The notes beneath the pieces were generated by a model. It was not told the DNA's origin. It ran no database searches and worked only from the letters and a program-made list of their open reading frames with translations. This document shows, one piece after another, positions 17,234-25,016 of a DNA stretch of 37,754 nucleotides (positions within the stretch are counted from its first letter, which is position 1; the number at the start of each line of letters is the position of its first letter). The position numbers and the translations under genes were made by a program. The DNA comes from Pseudaquidulcibacter sp964443435 (lineage in GTDB: Bacteria; Pseudomonadota; Alphaproteobacteria; Caulobacterales; Aquidulcibacteraceae). The stretch covers positions 1-37,754 of the forward strand of contig CAYUCW010000017.1 in assembly GCA_964443435.1 (NCBI GenBank), in the 5' to 3' direction.

Positions 17234-17268
17234 TTGCTCTTCAAACTTTAAGGCATTAACGGGCATAT

Positions 17269-18231
17269 ATGGCGAAGACTTCTACCTATCTTGACTTTGA
17301 AAAGCCAATTGCCGAGCTTGAAAAGAAAATTGACGAATTGCTTGCGGCGGCTTCTAATGGCACTGGCGCAAATGTCAAAGACGAAATTACCAAATTACGT
17401 GAAAAATCTAATAAAGCATTGGCGGATTTATATGCCAATCTTGACCCTTGGAAAAAAGCAAAAATTGCTAGACATCCAGATAGACCACATTTCAAAGACT
17501 ATATTGACGGCTTCATAACTGATTTCGTTCCATTAGCAGGTGATAGAAATTTTGCCGATGATAAAGCAATCCAAGGCGGAATGGGCTTTTTCAAAAAGCA
17601 AGCTTGTGTAATTATTGGTCATGAAAAAGGCAAAACAACAGAAGAGCGTTTAAAGCATAATTTCGGTATGGCGCGCCCTGAAGGCTATCGTAAAGCAATT
17701 CGCCTTATGGATTTAGCCGAAAAATTCAACCTTCCTGTTATAAGCCTTGTGGATACCGAAGGTGCTTACCCTGGCCTTGACGCAGAAGAGCGTGGACAAG
17801 GTGAAGCAATTGCGCGTTCGACTGAAAGATGCCTTACCCTAGGTGTGCCAATGATTTCTATTATTACTGGCTCTGGTGGTTCGGGTGGCGCGGTTGCAAT
17901 TGCGGCGGCAAACTACGTGATGATGCTTGAAAATTCAATCTATTCCGTGATTTCTCCAGAAGGTGCGGCTTCAATTCTTTATAGATCCCAAGATAGAGCA
18001 AAAGACGCGGCAATTGGTATGCGTATTACCGCTCAGGATTTATTGGGACTTGGTGTAATTGATGAAATTATTAAAGAACCTGTTGGCGGCGCACATAGAC
18101 ATTCGGCAACGGTTGTAATGGCGGCAAGCAAAGCAATTGAAAAAGCACTTAAAAGCTTTGAAGGTAAAACTTCCGAAGAAATCAAAGCGCAAAGACGTGA
18201 TAGATTCCTTGCAATCGGAAGAAATCTATAA
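17269..18231 (+). CDS. accA: Acetyl-CoA carboxylase carboxyltransferase subunit alpha
   Basis: AccA and AccD form the carboxyltransferase that moves CO2 from biotin-BCCP to acetyl-CoA, making malonyl-CoA for fatty acid synthesis. The 320-residue length is normal. Motifs include LDFEKPIAELEKKIDEL, WKKAKIARHPDRPHFKDYI, KGKTTEERLKHNFGMARPEG, the oxyanion-hole region ITGSGGSGGAVAIAAAN and the SVISPEGAASILYRS segment. The ATG sits within GCATATATGG without a strong ribosome binding site. Its end overlaps the convergent dehydrogenase gene by 6 bp, and a terminator for it lies inside that gene. Confidence 0.97.
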   Translation: MAKTSTYLDFEKPIAELEKKIDELLAAASNGTGANVKDEITKLREKSNKALADLYANLDPWKKAKIARHPDRPHFKDYIDGFITDFVPLAGDRNFADDKAIQGGMGFFKKQACVIIGHEKGKTTEERLKHNFGMARPEGYRKAIRLMDLAEKFNLPVISLVDTEGAYPGLDAEERGQGEAIARSTERCLTLGVPMISIITGSGGSGGAVAIAAANYVMMLENSIYSVISPEGAASILYRSQDRAKDAAIGMRITAQDLLGLGVIDEIIKEPVGGAHRHSATVVMAASKAIEKALKSFEGKTSEEIKAQRRDRFLAIGRNL

Positions 18232-19200
18232 GCCTTTTTCTAAAATTTTAATTGTTTCAATAACGCCATTAATTTCAATTAGTGGCGTTTTTTCAAGCCG
18301 TAAGCATTCAAAAATATTTTGATAGATTATATTATAATTTCCAATTTCATTTTCAATTTCAATTGGCGGATTATCATCAATGTAAAGCTTGCCTTTTTTT
18401 CTATCAATTCCGAAGCCAATATAATTTGGGCTTAGGCCATTTAACATATCGGTTTCTTGGCTATCCAAACCGTATTTTATATAGCTTGCTTTAGTTCCGT
18501 GAATAATAAAGCGTGGCCCCTCACCCCTTACCATCATACTTGCTTGTAAAACGGCTTTAGTTTGCCCAAAATCAAGAAATGTGTGAAACCAATCAATGGC
18601 AGGAGAATTTTCGCGCGTTTTAGCAGAATTAATATTTATTTCCCGTGGCGTTCCGAATAATTGCAAAACTTGATCCACCAAATGTGAGCCTAAATCATAC
18701 CAAAGACCTGCACCCATTTCAGCGCTTTCACGCCATCTGTTTCTGACAATTGGACGATATCTATCAAAGTGCGACTCAAAATATAGAATTTCGCCAAAAA
18801 CATTTTCTTTTATGAGTTTTTGAATTGTAAGAAAATCTGCATCAAATCTTCGGTTATGAAATACAAATATTTTTTTATTTTGTTTCTCGGCAATTTCCTT
18901 TAATTCGACTGCCTCAATGGAAGTTATTGTAAATGGCTTATCAACAATAATATTTTTATTATTCAATAGACATTTTTTTGCCAAATCAAAATGCGTATTA
19001 TTTGGTGTTGCAATCACAACAAGTTCTATATCTTTATTATTTAATAATTCATCATGGCTTGATTGCAAATAGTTATGATTATGTGGACTCGAGCTTGAGA
19101 TAGATATAATTTCAAAATTTTCATTTGCTTCAATTAAAGGAATGTGAAAAACCTTATTGGCATAGCCATATCCAAATATACCAGTCTTAATTTTTTCCAT
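18226..19200 (-). CDS. Gfo/Idh/MocA family NAD(P)-dependent oxidoreductase
   Basis: A 324-residue protein. The N-terminal Rossmann fold begins MEKIKTGIFGYGYANKVFHIPLI and continues with VVIATPNNTHFDLAKKCL and the family hallmark NIIVDKPFT (the EKP-like motif, here DKP). The C-terminal domain contains FHNRRFDADFLTIQKLI, RWRESAEMGAGLWYDLGSHLVDQ (G-x-x-D-x-x-x-H motif) and VRGEGPRFIIHGTKASYIKYG. Members oxidise or reduce sugars, inositols or related compounds; the substrate cannot be read here. The start shares one base with the stop of ybgC (TAATG), implying coupled translation at the end of the ruvCAB-ybgC operon, a place usually held by tolQ in alphaproteobacteria. Confidence 0.9.
   Translation of the reverse strand: MEKIKTGIFGYGYANKVFHIPLIEANENFEIISISSSSPHNHNYLQSSHDELLNNKDIELVVIATPNNTHFDLAKKCLLNNKNIIVDKPFTITSIEAVELKEIAEKQNKKIFVFHNRRFDADFLTIQKLIKENVFGEILYFESHFDRYRPIVRNRWRESAEMGAGLWYDLGSHLVDQVLQLFGTPREININSAKTRENSPAIDWFHTFLDFGQTKAVLQASMMVRGEGPRFIIHGTKASYIKYGLDSQETDMLNGLSPNYIGFGIDRKKGKLYIDDNPPIEIENEIGNYNIIYQNIFECLRLEKTPLIEINGVIETIKILEKGL
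18262..18295 (+). terminator. Intrinsic terminator for accA inside the convergent dehydrogenase gene
   Basis: AACGCCAT (18262-18269) pairs with GTGGCGTT (18282-18289) including one G-T pair; TAAT/ATTA extends the stem to 12 bp around loop TTCA, and six or more T follow. It begins 31 bp after the accA stop but lies in the C-terminal codons of the minus-strand dehydrogenase. Confidence 0.8.
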
Positions 19201-19643
19201 TATTTTTTAGTATAAACTTCTAATTTTTCAATTAAATCTTTGGGCGGTCTTTGCGGATTTCCAAACATATCAATCATAACAGCAGTTATATCTGCTGTTG
19301 TTATGACTTCCTCATCACGCATAATCCATTGTTTTATATTAAGTTTTGCACCACTTATAGAATGAAAATTGCTATTAATAATTAAATTATTATCAATTCT
19401 TGCGGCTTTTTTAAAATCAATATCGGCTTTAATAACTGCAAAAGCCAGAGGCTTTTCACGTTGTTGCAATTCTGTATGGATAATTCCAGCGCATCTTAGG
19501 AAATCTGTTCTGCCGCGTTCAAAATATCTAAGATAATTCGCATGATAAACTATGCCCGACATATCAGTATCTTCATAATAAATACGGATAGGAAGCCTAT
19601 GAATTTTATCAATAACTATACCCGAAGAAGCGATATTACTCAT
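19200..19643 (-). CDS. ybgC: Acyl-CoA thioesterase YbgC (Tol-Pal associated)
   Basis: A hot-dog fold thioesterase that hydrolyses short acyl-CoA and acyl-ACP substrates and is normally encoded with Tol-Pal. It has 147 residues from MSNIASSGIV. Several start codons cluster at 19641-19658 (TTG ATG GTA ATG ATG ATG); the innermost ATG at 19643 is chosen, but up to five more residues are possible. The motif YYEDTDMSGIVYHANYLRYFERGRTDFLR contains the catalytic Asp of the family. The start overlaps the 3' end of ruvB by 8 bp and the stop overlaps the dehydrogenase start by 1 bp. Confidence 0.92.
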   Translation of the reverse strand: MSNIASSGIVIDKIHRLPIRIYYEDTDMSGIVYHANYLRYFERGRTDFLRCAGIIHTELQQREKPLAFAVIKADIDFKKAARIDNNLIINSNFHSISGAKLNIKQWIMRDEEVITTADITAVMIDMFGNPQRPPKDLIEKLEVYTKK

Positions 19644-20613
19644 CATCATTACCATCAAATAAATTATTTAGTTTTGGCGCTTTAAGCCCGAATAATTCAT
19701 AAGCTTTACCCGCCGCCACGCGCCCTCTTGGTGTGCGCATAATATAACCTTGTTGAAGCAAATAAGGCTCTATGACGTCTTCAACACCATCTTTGGCTTC
19801 TGATAATGCCGCCGCCAAGGTTTCAACCCCAACAGGGCCACCGCCATAAGTTTCCACTAGCGACTTTAAATACCTCCTATCGAGCATATCAAGACCATCA
19901 GGGTCAATATCAAGTCTAGTTAAGGCATGTTCGGCAATTTTCTTATCAAGTGCAGAGCCAGAAGCGTCGGCAAAATCGCGTACACGCCTTAGTAATCTCA
20001 TGGCAATACGTGGTGTACCGCGTGAACGTTTAGCTATTTCAATTGCGCCATCTTCGGTAAGATCTACACCTAATTTACCCGCTGCGCGTTTAATAACAAA
20101 TGTTAATTCCTGCGTATTGTAAAAATCAAGCCGTGAAACAATCCCAAACCTATCACGTAATGGCGTTGATAACAGACCAGAGCGAGTAGTTGCCCCAATA
20201 AGCGTGAATGGTGATAAATCAATTTTGATTGAGCGTGCTGATGGGCCTTCTCCAATCATAATATCAAGCGCATAATCTTCCATTGCAGGGTATAAAACTT
20301 CTTCAACCACCGCAGGAAGCCTGTGAATTTCATCAATAAATAAAACATCATTTGGCTCAAGATTTGTAAGTAGCGCCGCCAAATCCCCTGCTTTACCAAT
20401 AACTGGCCCAGATGTTGATTTAAAGCCAACACCAAGTTCACGTGCAACAATTTGTGCGAGCGTAGTTTTACCAAGCCCAGGAGGCCCAAATAATAATAAA
20501 TGATCAAGCGCATCTTTGCGCCCTTTTGCGGCTTTGACAAAAATTTCAAGATTTGATTTTAAATCTTTTTGACCAACAAATTCAGCAAATCCCGAAGGCC
20601 GAAGCGCTCTATC
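19636..20613 (-). CDS. ruvB: Holliday junction branch migration ATPase RuvB, N-terminus lost in gap
   Basis: RuvB is the AAA+ motor that drives branch migration with RuvA. The frame is open up to the N run and begins, in visible sequence, DRALRPSGFAEFVGQ, so only about 15-25 N-terminal residues are missing. Walker A is GPPGLGKTT, Walker B is DVLFIDEIHRLP, sensor 1 is LIGATTRSG, and the arginine-finger region is PLRDRFGIVSRL. The C-terminal winged helix has GPVGVETLAAALSE and IMRTPRGRVA. It lies downstream of ruvA across the gap and overlaps ybgC by 8 bp. Confidence 0.96.
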   Translation of the reverse strand, partial: DRALRPSGFAEFVGQKDLKSNLEIFVKAAKGRKDALDHLLLFGPPGLGKTTLAQIVARELGVGFKSTSGPVIGKAGDLAALLTNLEPNDVLFIDEIHRLPAVVEEVLYPAMEDYALDIMIGEGPSARSIKIDLSPFTLIGATTRSGLLSTPLRDRFGIVSRLDFYNTQELTFVIKRAAGKLGVDLTEDGAIEIAKRSRGTPRIAMRLLRRVRDFADASGSALDKKIAEHALTRLDIDPDGLDMLDRRYLKSLVETYGGGPVGVETLAAALSEAKDGVEDVIEPYLLQQGYIMRTPRGRVAAGKAYELFGLKAPKLNNLFDGNDDE

Positions 20614-20713
20614 NNNNNNNNNNNNNNNNNNNNNNNNNNNNNNNNNNNNNNNNNNNNNNNNNNNNNNNNNNNNNNNNNNNNNNNNNNNNNNNNNNNNNNN
20701 NNNNNNNNNNNNN
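20614..20713. other. Assembly gap of 100 N at the ruvA-ruvB junction
   Basis: One hundred N. The missing part should hold the last few residues of RuvA and the first 15-25 of RuvB, about 60-100 bp, so here the placeholder size may be close to real. Confidence 0.9.
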
Positions 20714-21349
20714 TTCCTTAAGGGCCGCCTTTACCAATTCGCCTAATTCTGGATCTTTGTCAAAGGTTTGGAATGCTTCGGCGACTGCATTCATTGCTTC
20801 GGCATTATTTATACCTAAATTCTGAAGCGCCGAAATTGCATTATTCCTTAGACTCATATCGGTTAGACTATCACGCCTTAATTCTTCACTTGCCATATTA
20901 TCCATTGGCGGTGTGTAGCTTGAGCCAACATGACCAGACATTAGTGTAAGCGGCATCTGCCTTCCCTTTAGCTCGGTCACAATGCGCTGTGCAAGTTTTG
21001 GCCCAACCCCAGAAGCGCGACCCATAGAGGTTTTATCACCGGTTTCAATGGCTTGAATAATCTGATTTGGCGGCAAGACATCAAGAATCGCAAGCGCAAC
21101 CCTTGCCCCGACCCCAGTAACATCTTGCAGGCGCATAAACCAAGACCGCTCAAGATCAGAAGTAAAGCCATAAAGTTTTAAAGCATCTTCACGAACATAA
21201 GTTTCGGTAAAAACATGAATTGCCTCACCAATTCTAAGACGCGATAAAGTATTTGCCATTAAAAAAACAAGATAACCAACGCCATTCACTTCGATAATGG
21301 CTCTATCTTCATAAATGCCAGCTATAATACCTTTTAAAGAACCTATCAT
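20714..21349 (-). CDS. ruvA: Holliday junction DNA-binding protein RuvA, last residues lost in gap
   Basis: RuvA tetramers hold the Holliday junction and load RuvB. There are 212 visible residues, nearly the full family length (about 190-210). Domain I has MIGSLKGIIAGIYEDRAIIEVNGVGYLV. Domain II has two helix-hairpin-helix motifs, LQDVTGVGARVALAIL and ASGVGPKLAQRIVTELKG. Domain III, which binds RuvB, is NNAISALQNLGINNAEAMNAV. The frame enters the gap after VKAALKE. The start lies 1 bp after the ruvC stop. Confidence 0.96.
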
Positions 21350-21350
21350 C

Positions 21351-21857
21351 TTAGCCCCACTTTTTTAAATTTGCGATTTTACGCATAGATGAATGACAAA
21401 TAGCCGCCGCCAATGCATCCGCAGAATCAGATTTTAAATTAGTGGCATTTGGCAATAAACGTTTCACCATAAAGCTTATTTGTTCTTTATCCGCAGTTCC
21501 AGTGCCAACTACCGCTTTTTTTATTTGGCGCGTTGCATATTCTGAAACTGGTAAAAAATTTTGTGCAAGTATTGCCATTGCCGCACCGCGCGCATGCCCT
21601 AATAATAATGAAGTCTTAGCTGAATTTGCAAAAAATGTCTCTTCAATTGCCGCTTCATCAGGCTTATAAATATCTATAATACTTGAAAGCTCAGTTGCAA
21701 GAAAACCAAGCCGTGCCGCAAGTTCCATTTTTGTATCTGGATTTATAATACCATGCGCTGCCCATGATATTTTATTTTGGCATAAATCAATAATGCCCCA
21801 GCCAGTATGTTGCAAACCAGGGTCAATACCGATTATTCTTATTTTTTTTAAATCCAT
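21351..21857 (-). CDS. ruvC: Holliday junction resolvase RuvC
   Basis: The endonuclease that cuts Holliday junctions symmetrically. It has 168 residues with normal motifs: RIIGIDPGLQHTGWG (catalytic Asp 12), EAAIEETFFANSA (catalytic Glu about 72) and LKSDSADALAAAICH, which supplies the last two acidic residues. It is the first gene of ruvC-ruvA-ruvB-ybgC. YebC, the frequent upstream neighbour in other alphaproteobacteria, is absent here; ilvE lies 55 bp upstream in the same direction. Confidence 0.96.
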   Translation of the reverse strand: MDLKKIRIIGIDPGLQHTGWGIIDLCQNKISWAAHGIINPDTKMELAARLGFLATELSSIIDIYKPDEAAIEETFFANSAKTSLLLGHARGAAMAILAQNFLPVSEYATRQIKKAVVGTGTADKEQISFMVKRLLPNATNLKSDSADALAAAICHSSMRKIANLKKWG

Positions 21858-21912
21858 GTTTTGAATATACCCAAAAACATGAACAAATCAAGAACTTAAA
21901 TTTTAAAGAATG

Positions 21913-22782
21913 TTATTTTCCGCGAACTAAGTTTTCGTATGAAGTCACCATGTCTTCGCATACATTTGATGGCTTATACATAATTCCGGCAATTTCACGA
22001 ACCGGAGTCACTTCCGCGGCAGATCCAGTAGTAAAACATTCCGTGAAATTACCAAGTTCTTCAGGCATAATCTTACGCTCTATAACTTCATAACCTTTTT
22101 CACGGGCAATTTTTATAACTGTTTGGCGCGTGATACCATTTAAAAAGCAATCAGGTGTTGGCGTATGAATTGCGCCATCTTGAACAAAGAAAATATTTGC
22201 ACTAGTAGCTTCGGCAACCTGACCACGATAATCAAGCATAAGCGCATCAGCATAGCCTTCATCTTCGGCCGCATGTTTTGACAATGTACAAATCATATAA
22301 AGCCCAGCCGCTTTTGCGTCATATGGCGCAGTCGCTGGATCTGGCCTACGCCATTTTGCACGGCCCATTCTTATGCCAGTCATTTTATCAGAATAATAAT
22401 TACCCCAATCCCAAACCGCAATCGCTGTATGAATTGTGTTTAGCTGAGCCGAAACACCCATCATTTCAGAGCCACGCCACATAAAGGCACGGACATAGGC
22501 ATTTTCAAGACCATTTTTGGCAAGTGCCGCATATTTCGCTTCTTCAAGCTGCTCAGCATTAACAGAAGGTTTAACCCCAAGAATGTTTGCAGATTTTAAT
22601 AAACGCTCAGTATGGCGTTTACCTTCGAAAATTGTGCCATTATAACTACGCTCACCTTCAAAGACGCATGAACCATAATGCAAAGCATGCGATAAGACGT
22701 GTATTTTGGCATCGCGCCAAGGAACAAACTCACCATTCATCCATATCCAGCCATCACGGTCATCAAAAGGTACAAAAGTCAT
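21913..22782 (-). CDS. ilvE: Branched-chain amino acid aminotransferase
   Basis: A PLP-dependent class IV transaminase that makes valine, leucine and isoleucine from their keto acids. It has 289 residues, with WMNGEFVPWRDAKIHVLSHALHYGSCVFEGER at the start, PYDAKAAGLYMICTLSKHAA carrying the PLP lysine, YADALMLDYRGQVAEATSANIFFV and FLNGITRQTVIKIA near the C-terminus, and ECFTTGSAAEVTPVREI at the second phosphate-binding region. D-amino acid transaminase is a relative, but the motifs and length favour IlvE. It is divergent from the MarR gene across a 107-bp promoter region, an arrangement common in alphaproteobacteria. Confidence 0.93.
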   Translation of the reverse strand: MTFVPFDDRDGWIWMNGEFVPWRDAKIHVLSHALHYGSCVFEGERSYNGTIFEGKRHTERLLKSANILGVKPSVNAEQLEEAKYAALAKNGLENAYVRAFMWRGSEMMGVSAQLNTIHTAIAVWDWGNYYSDKMTGIRMGRAKWRRPDPATAPYDAKAAGLYMICTLSKHAAEDEGYADALMLDYRGQVAEATSANIFFVQDGAIHTPTPDCFLNGITRQTVIKIAREKGYEVIERKIMPEELGNFTECFTTGSAAEVTPVREIAGIMYKPSNVCEDMVTSYENLVRGK

Positions 22783-22889
22783 TTTTCAAGCCTATTTAAG
22801 ATTTTTAAAGTCATTAAAATAAAATCAGTTTTCCTATTGAACTCTTTAGGTTAAAGTCGCAATATTATTTGAACTTAATATAGTATAAA

Positions 22890-23444
22890 ATGGCAGTAAT
22901 TAACCCCTTTAACTACACAACACCTGATACAGAAAGCTATTCTAGGCTTTTTTTACGGCAAGAAGAGCTGCAATACGGCATTGCCGCGCTTTTTGAAGCC
23001 GTTGCAAAGCTTAAATCAATTGCTTATGATGAATGTATCAAGCTTGGATATTCTTGGGCGGATGTCACCCTTATTATTGCCCTTGGTGCAAAACCCGACA
23101 CAGTTTTAAATCTTGCTACCCGACTTTCAGTAACCAAACAAGCACTTACAAAAACTATTCGCAATCTTGAAGAATTACAAATTATAGCGCGAAAGCTTGA
23201 TAATAGGGATAAAAGACGTAATCACTTATCACTTACTAAAAAAGGAATTGAAGCCAATAATTCCATAAGTAAGATTATGCGAAGCTCACTTGCAAAGGCT
23301 TATAGAATGGCTGGCGCTGAGGCGGTATTTGGCTCTGACCAAGTTTTATGGTCCATAATTAGGGGCGATGCGCCAAAATCAGGTGAAAATAGTTTAAATT
23401 CGGTATTCGAAAATATAAATAAGGGTAGAAATAATGATAAATAA
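22890..23444 (+). CDS. MarR family transcriptional regulator (PetP-like)
   Basis: A 184-residue winged-helix regulator. Helix-turn-helix residues are around TRLSVTKQALTKTIRNLEEL, followed by the wing KLDNRDKRRNHLSLTKKGIEAN, a standard MarR signature (D-x-R). It overlaps the downstream response regulator gene by 11 bp, so the two are translated together. The ilvE / MarR / OmpR-type regulator order matches the petP-petR locus named in Rhodobacter; I infer that relationship from order. No ribosome binding site is visible, and TATAGT at 22879-22884 ends six bases before the ATG, so the mRNA may be leaderless. Confidence 0.85.
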   Translation: MAVINPFNYTTPDTESYSRLFLRQEELQYGIAALFEAVAKLKSIAYDECIKLGYSWADVTLIIALGAKPDTVLNLATRLSVTKQALTKTIRNLEELQIIARKLDNRDKRRNHLSLTKKGIEANNSISKIMRSSLAKAYRMAGAEAVFGSDQVLWSIIRGDAPKSGENSLNSVFENINKGRNNDK

Positions 23445-24114
23445 GAATTCTCATCTTTTAATAGTAGATGATGACGATAGAATTCGTGAATTATTAAATC
23501 GTTATTTAAAATCACATGGTTATTCAATAACAAGCGCAAAAGACGCTGCCGAAGCCCGCAAGCTTATTGATATGATAGAATTTGATTTATTGATTCTTGA
23601 TATAATGATGCCTGGAGAAGACGGTGTTTCACTCACCAAAGCCATAAGGGCGGAGCGTGAAACCCCGATTCTTTTACTTACCGCACGCGGTGAAGCGAAT
23701 GATAGAATTATTGGGCTTTCTGCTGGCGCCGATGATTATTTACCAAAGCCATTTGAGCCAGAAGAATTAGCTTTACGCGTTAATAATATTCTTAAACGCA
23801 CCAAAGCCGTTCCTATAATGGAAAAGCTTAAGTTTGGTGCATCGGTTTATGATTCTGAGCGTGAAGAATTAAAAAGAGATGGCAGTCTTGTAAAACTTAC
23901 AGAAGCCGAAAAATCATTAATGCGAGAATTAACCGCAAGAATTGGATCAACTATTACGCGTGAGGAATTAGCTAGAAAAGCGGGTGTTGCCGCCGATAGA
24001 TCTATTGATGTGCAAGTAACAAGACTTAGAAGAAAGCTTGAGCCCGATGCAAAAGAGCCGCAATATTTACAAACTATTCGTGGGCAAGGCTATAGGCTTA
24101 ATCCCGATTTATAA
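23434..24114 (+). CDS. OmpR/PhoB-type response regulator (PetR-like)
   Basis: A 226-residue two-domain regulator. The receiver has LLIVDDDDRIREL (acidic pocket), phospho-acceptor Asp 56 in LLILDIMMPGEDG, Thr in LLLTARGE and Lys 105 in YLPKPFEPEEL. The winged helix-turn-helix output domain contains LTEAEKSLMRELTA, the recognition segment RSIDVQVTRLRRKLEPD and the wing LQTIRGQGYRL. It is cotranscribed with the MarR gene. In related genomes the EnvZ-like kinase gene normally follows closely; here the kinase starts at 25355 after an unusual insert. Its stop is 1 bp from the stop of the convergent winged-helix gene. Confidence 0.92.
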   Translation: MINKNSHLLIVDDDDRIRELLNRYLKSHGYSITSAKDAAEARKLIDMIEFDLLILDIMMPGEDGVSLTKAIRAERETPILLLTARGEANDRIIGLSAGADDYLPKPFEPEELALRVNNILKRTKAVPIMEKLKFGASVYDSEREELKRDGSLVKLTEAEKSLMRELTARIGSTITREELARKAGVAADRSIDVQVTRLRRKLEPDAKEPQYLQTIRGQGYRLNPDL

Positions 24115-24115
24115 A

Positions 24116-24433
24116 TCACACTAATGAATAGATTTTACAGTCATTTTCTTCAGAAAAATTAAGATTTATTTGATCTGAGTTTAAGCTATATTGCGTTACC
24201 CTTTTGTCTAATTTACTTTTCTTTTTAACAATTACTTTTTTCGATAATAACATATTCAGTGTTAAATAGAAGGCAGTATTACTATTTGAGTTTTGATAGA
24301 ATAATTCTTGTGAAGACAGTTCCCCCCTCATCAAAGCAAATATTATTTGCGCTTCACAAGTAAAAACACGAATATTATGTTTTACTTGTACACTGTTCAA
24401 GTGCTCTATTGTTTCTGTATCTAAAGTTCCCAT
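24116..24433 (-). CDS. Small winged-helix DNA-binding protein (MarR-like), function unknown
   Basis: A 105-residue protein. The central part TCEAQIIFALMRGELSSQELFY is followed by SNSNTAFYLTLNMLLSKKVIV and KKKSKLDKRVTQYSLNSDQ, which reads as helix-turn-helix plus a wing with the K-x-D-x-R...Y-x-L pattern of MarR-type regulators. It lacks the long dimerisation helices of full MarR proteins. It is convergent with the response regulator and divergent from the noncoding block that follows. An inverted repeat (24576-24594) in its upstream region could be its own operator. I do not recognise a named family. Confidence 0.6.
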   Translation of the reverse strand: MGTLDTETIEHLNSVQVKHNIRVFTCEAQIIFALMRGELSSQELFYQNSNSNTAFYLTLNMLLSKKVIVKKKSKLDKRVTQYSLNSDQINLNFSEENDCKIYSLV

Positions 24434-24575
24434 TACTCTGCTGAATTCCCCATATTACAACATTAAAACGAATTTTGATAATTTATACTCATAGCATAAT
24501 ATAATTTACAACAATAATCGCATACTAAATATGTATGCAATATGAATACACTTAAACAATATACTAAATTAGTAG

Positions 24576-24594
24576 TTGTATTTTTTGAATACAA
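24576..24594. promoter_or_regulatory. Inverted repeat upstream of the winged-helix gene
   Basis: TTGTATT (24576-24582) and AATACAA (24588-24594) are perfect 7-bp arms separated by TTTTG, about 145 bp upstream of the small winged-helix gene and about 150 bp before the possible micropeptide. The half-site AATAC also occurs at 24545-24549. It is a candidate operator only. Confidence 0.3.
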
Positions 24595-24726
24595 ATTATA
24601 AAAAGTTCAAAGATAATAAATTTTTTATTTTGATAATAATTATTTATATTTATATTTATGGAAATTTTTTAAAAGTATTGGCTTTTTTATTGAATTACTC
24701 TTGCGAATTACTTTCAAGGTGGACTT

Positions 24727-24831
24727 ATTCTCTCTTTTATTAAAAACATTGACTGGGTTAAAGTAGGCATAATTTTATTCTGCGCTGCCTTTTGGTTTAT
24801 TGTTTATTTAGTTTTTAAAAAGCTTTTTTAG
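24727..24831 (+). CDS. Possible single-pass membrane micropeptide with a non-standard start
   Basis: The frame from 24694 to the TAG at 24829 is open and encodes LIKNIDWVKVGIILFCAAFW followed by FIVYLVFKKLF: one hydrophobic span of about 20 residues with lysines on both sides. No ATG, GTG or TTG occurs in this frame. AAGGTGG at 24716-24722, a good Shine-Dalgarno match, sits 4 nt before ATT 24727, so an ATT start giving 34 residues is possible, as known for infC. Otherwise this is the remnant of a longer gene. It lies just before the first sRNA-like module. Similar small hydrophobic peptides include type I toxins, but nothing here proves that role. Confidence 0.25.
   Translation: MLSFIKNIDWVKVGIILFCAAFWFIVYLVFKKLF
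24749..24775 (+). promoter_or_regulatory. Possible promoter ahead of the first sRNA-like module
   Basis: TTGACT (24749-24754) is followed after 15 bp by TAATTT (24770-24775). The spacing is short, and the element lies inside the possible micropeptide frame. If used, transcription would start near 24783 and give a longer 5' end for module 1. Confidence 0.25.
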
Positions 24832-24853
24832 ATCAAATGATTTTATGATTTCC

Positions 24854-24960
24854 TGACTAGTCTCCTAAATAAACTTGTCGGGCTTATATGTAATAATAAT
24901 CATTTTTTATTACATATAATCGGGTAATGGGGTGAGCTAGTCACTCACCTCATTATTTTA
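24854..24960 (+). ncRNA. Tandem sRNA-like module, copy 1
   Basis: About 107 nt with three stem-loops and no reading frame. Stem 1: GACTAG (24855-24860) with CTTGTC (24874-24879), one mismatch, loop starting TCTCCTAA, an anti-Shine-Dalgarno-like sequence. Stem 2: TTATATGTAATAA (24884-24896) with TTATTACATATAA (24907-24919), 13 perfect pairs, loop of 10. Stem 3: ATGGGGTGAG (24927-24936) with CTCACCTCAT (24944-24953), then a T-rich tail, an intrinsic terminator. Copy 2 at 25180 shares TGACTAGTCTCCTA, the CTTGTCG-GCT block and CACCTCATT. The architecture resembles AbcR/alpha-r15-type sRNAs of alphaproteobacteria, which also often occur in tandem; family membership is unverified. The 5' end is estimated from the conserved block. 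Confidence 0.65.
24927..24959 (+). terminator. Intrinsic terminator of sRNA-like copy 1
   Basis: A 10-bp stem with one G-T pair and the 7-nt loop CTAGTCA, followed by TATTTTA. The loop is the exact complement of TGACTAG at 24854-24860, the 5' end of the same module. Confidence 0.8.
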
Positions 24961-25016
24961 AATTCTCTTAATTGGGGAATAAATTAAATTAAATTAACTT
25001 ATAATGCGAAAAAAGA

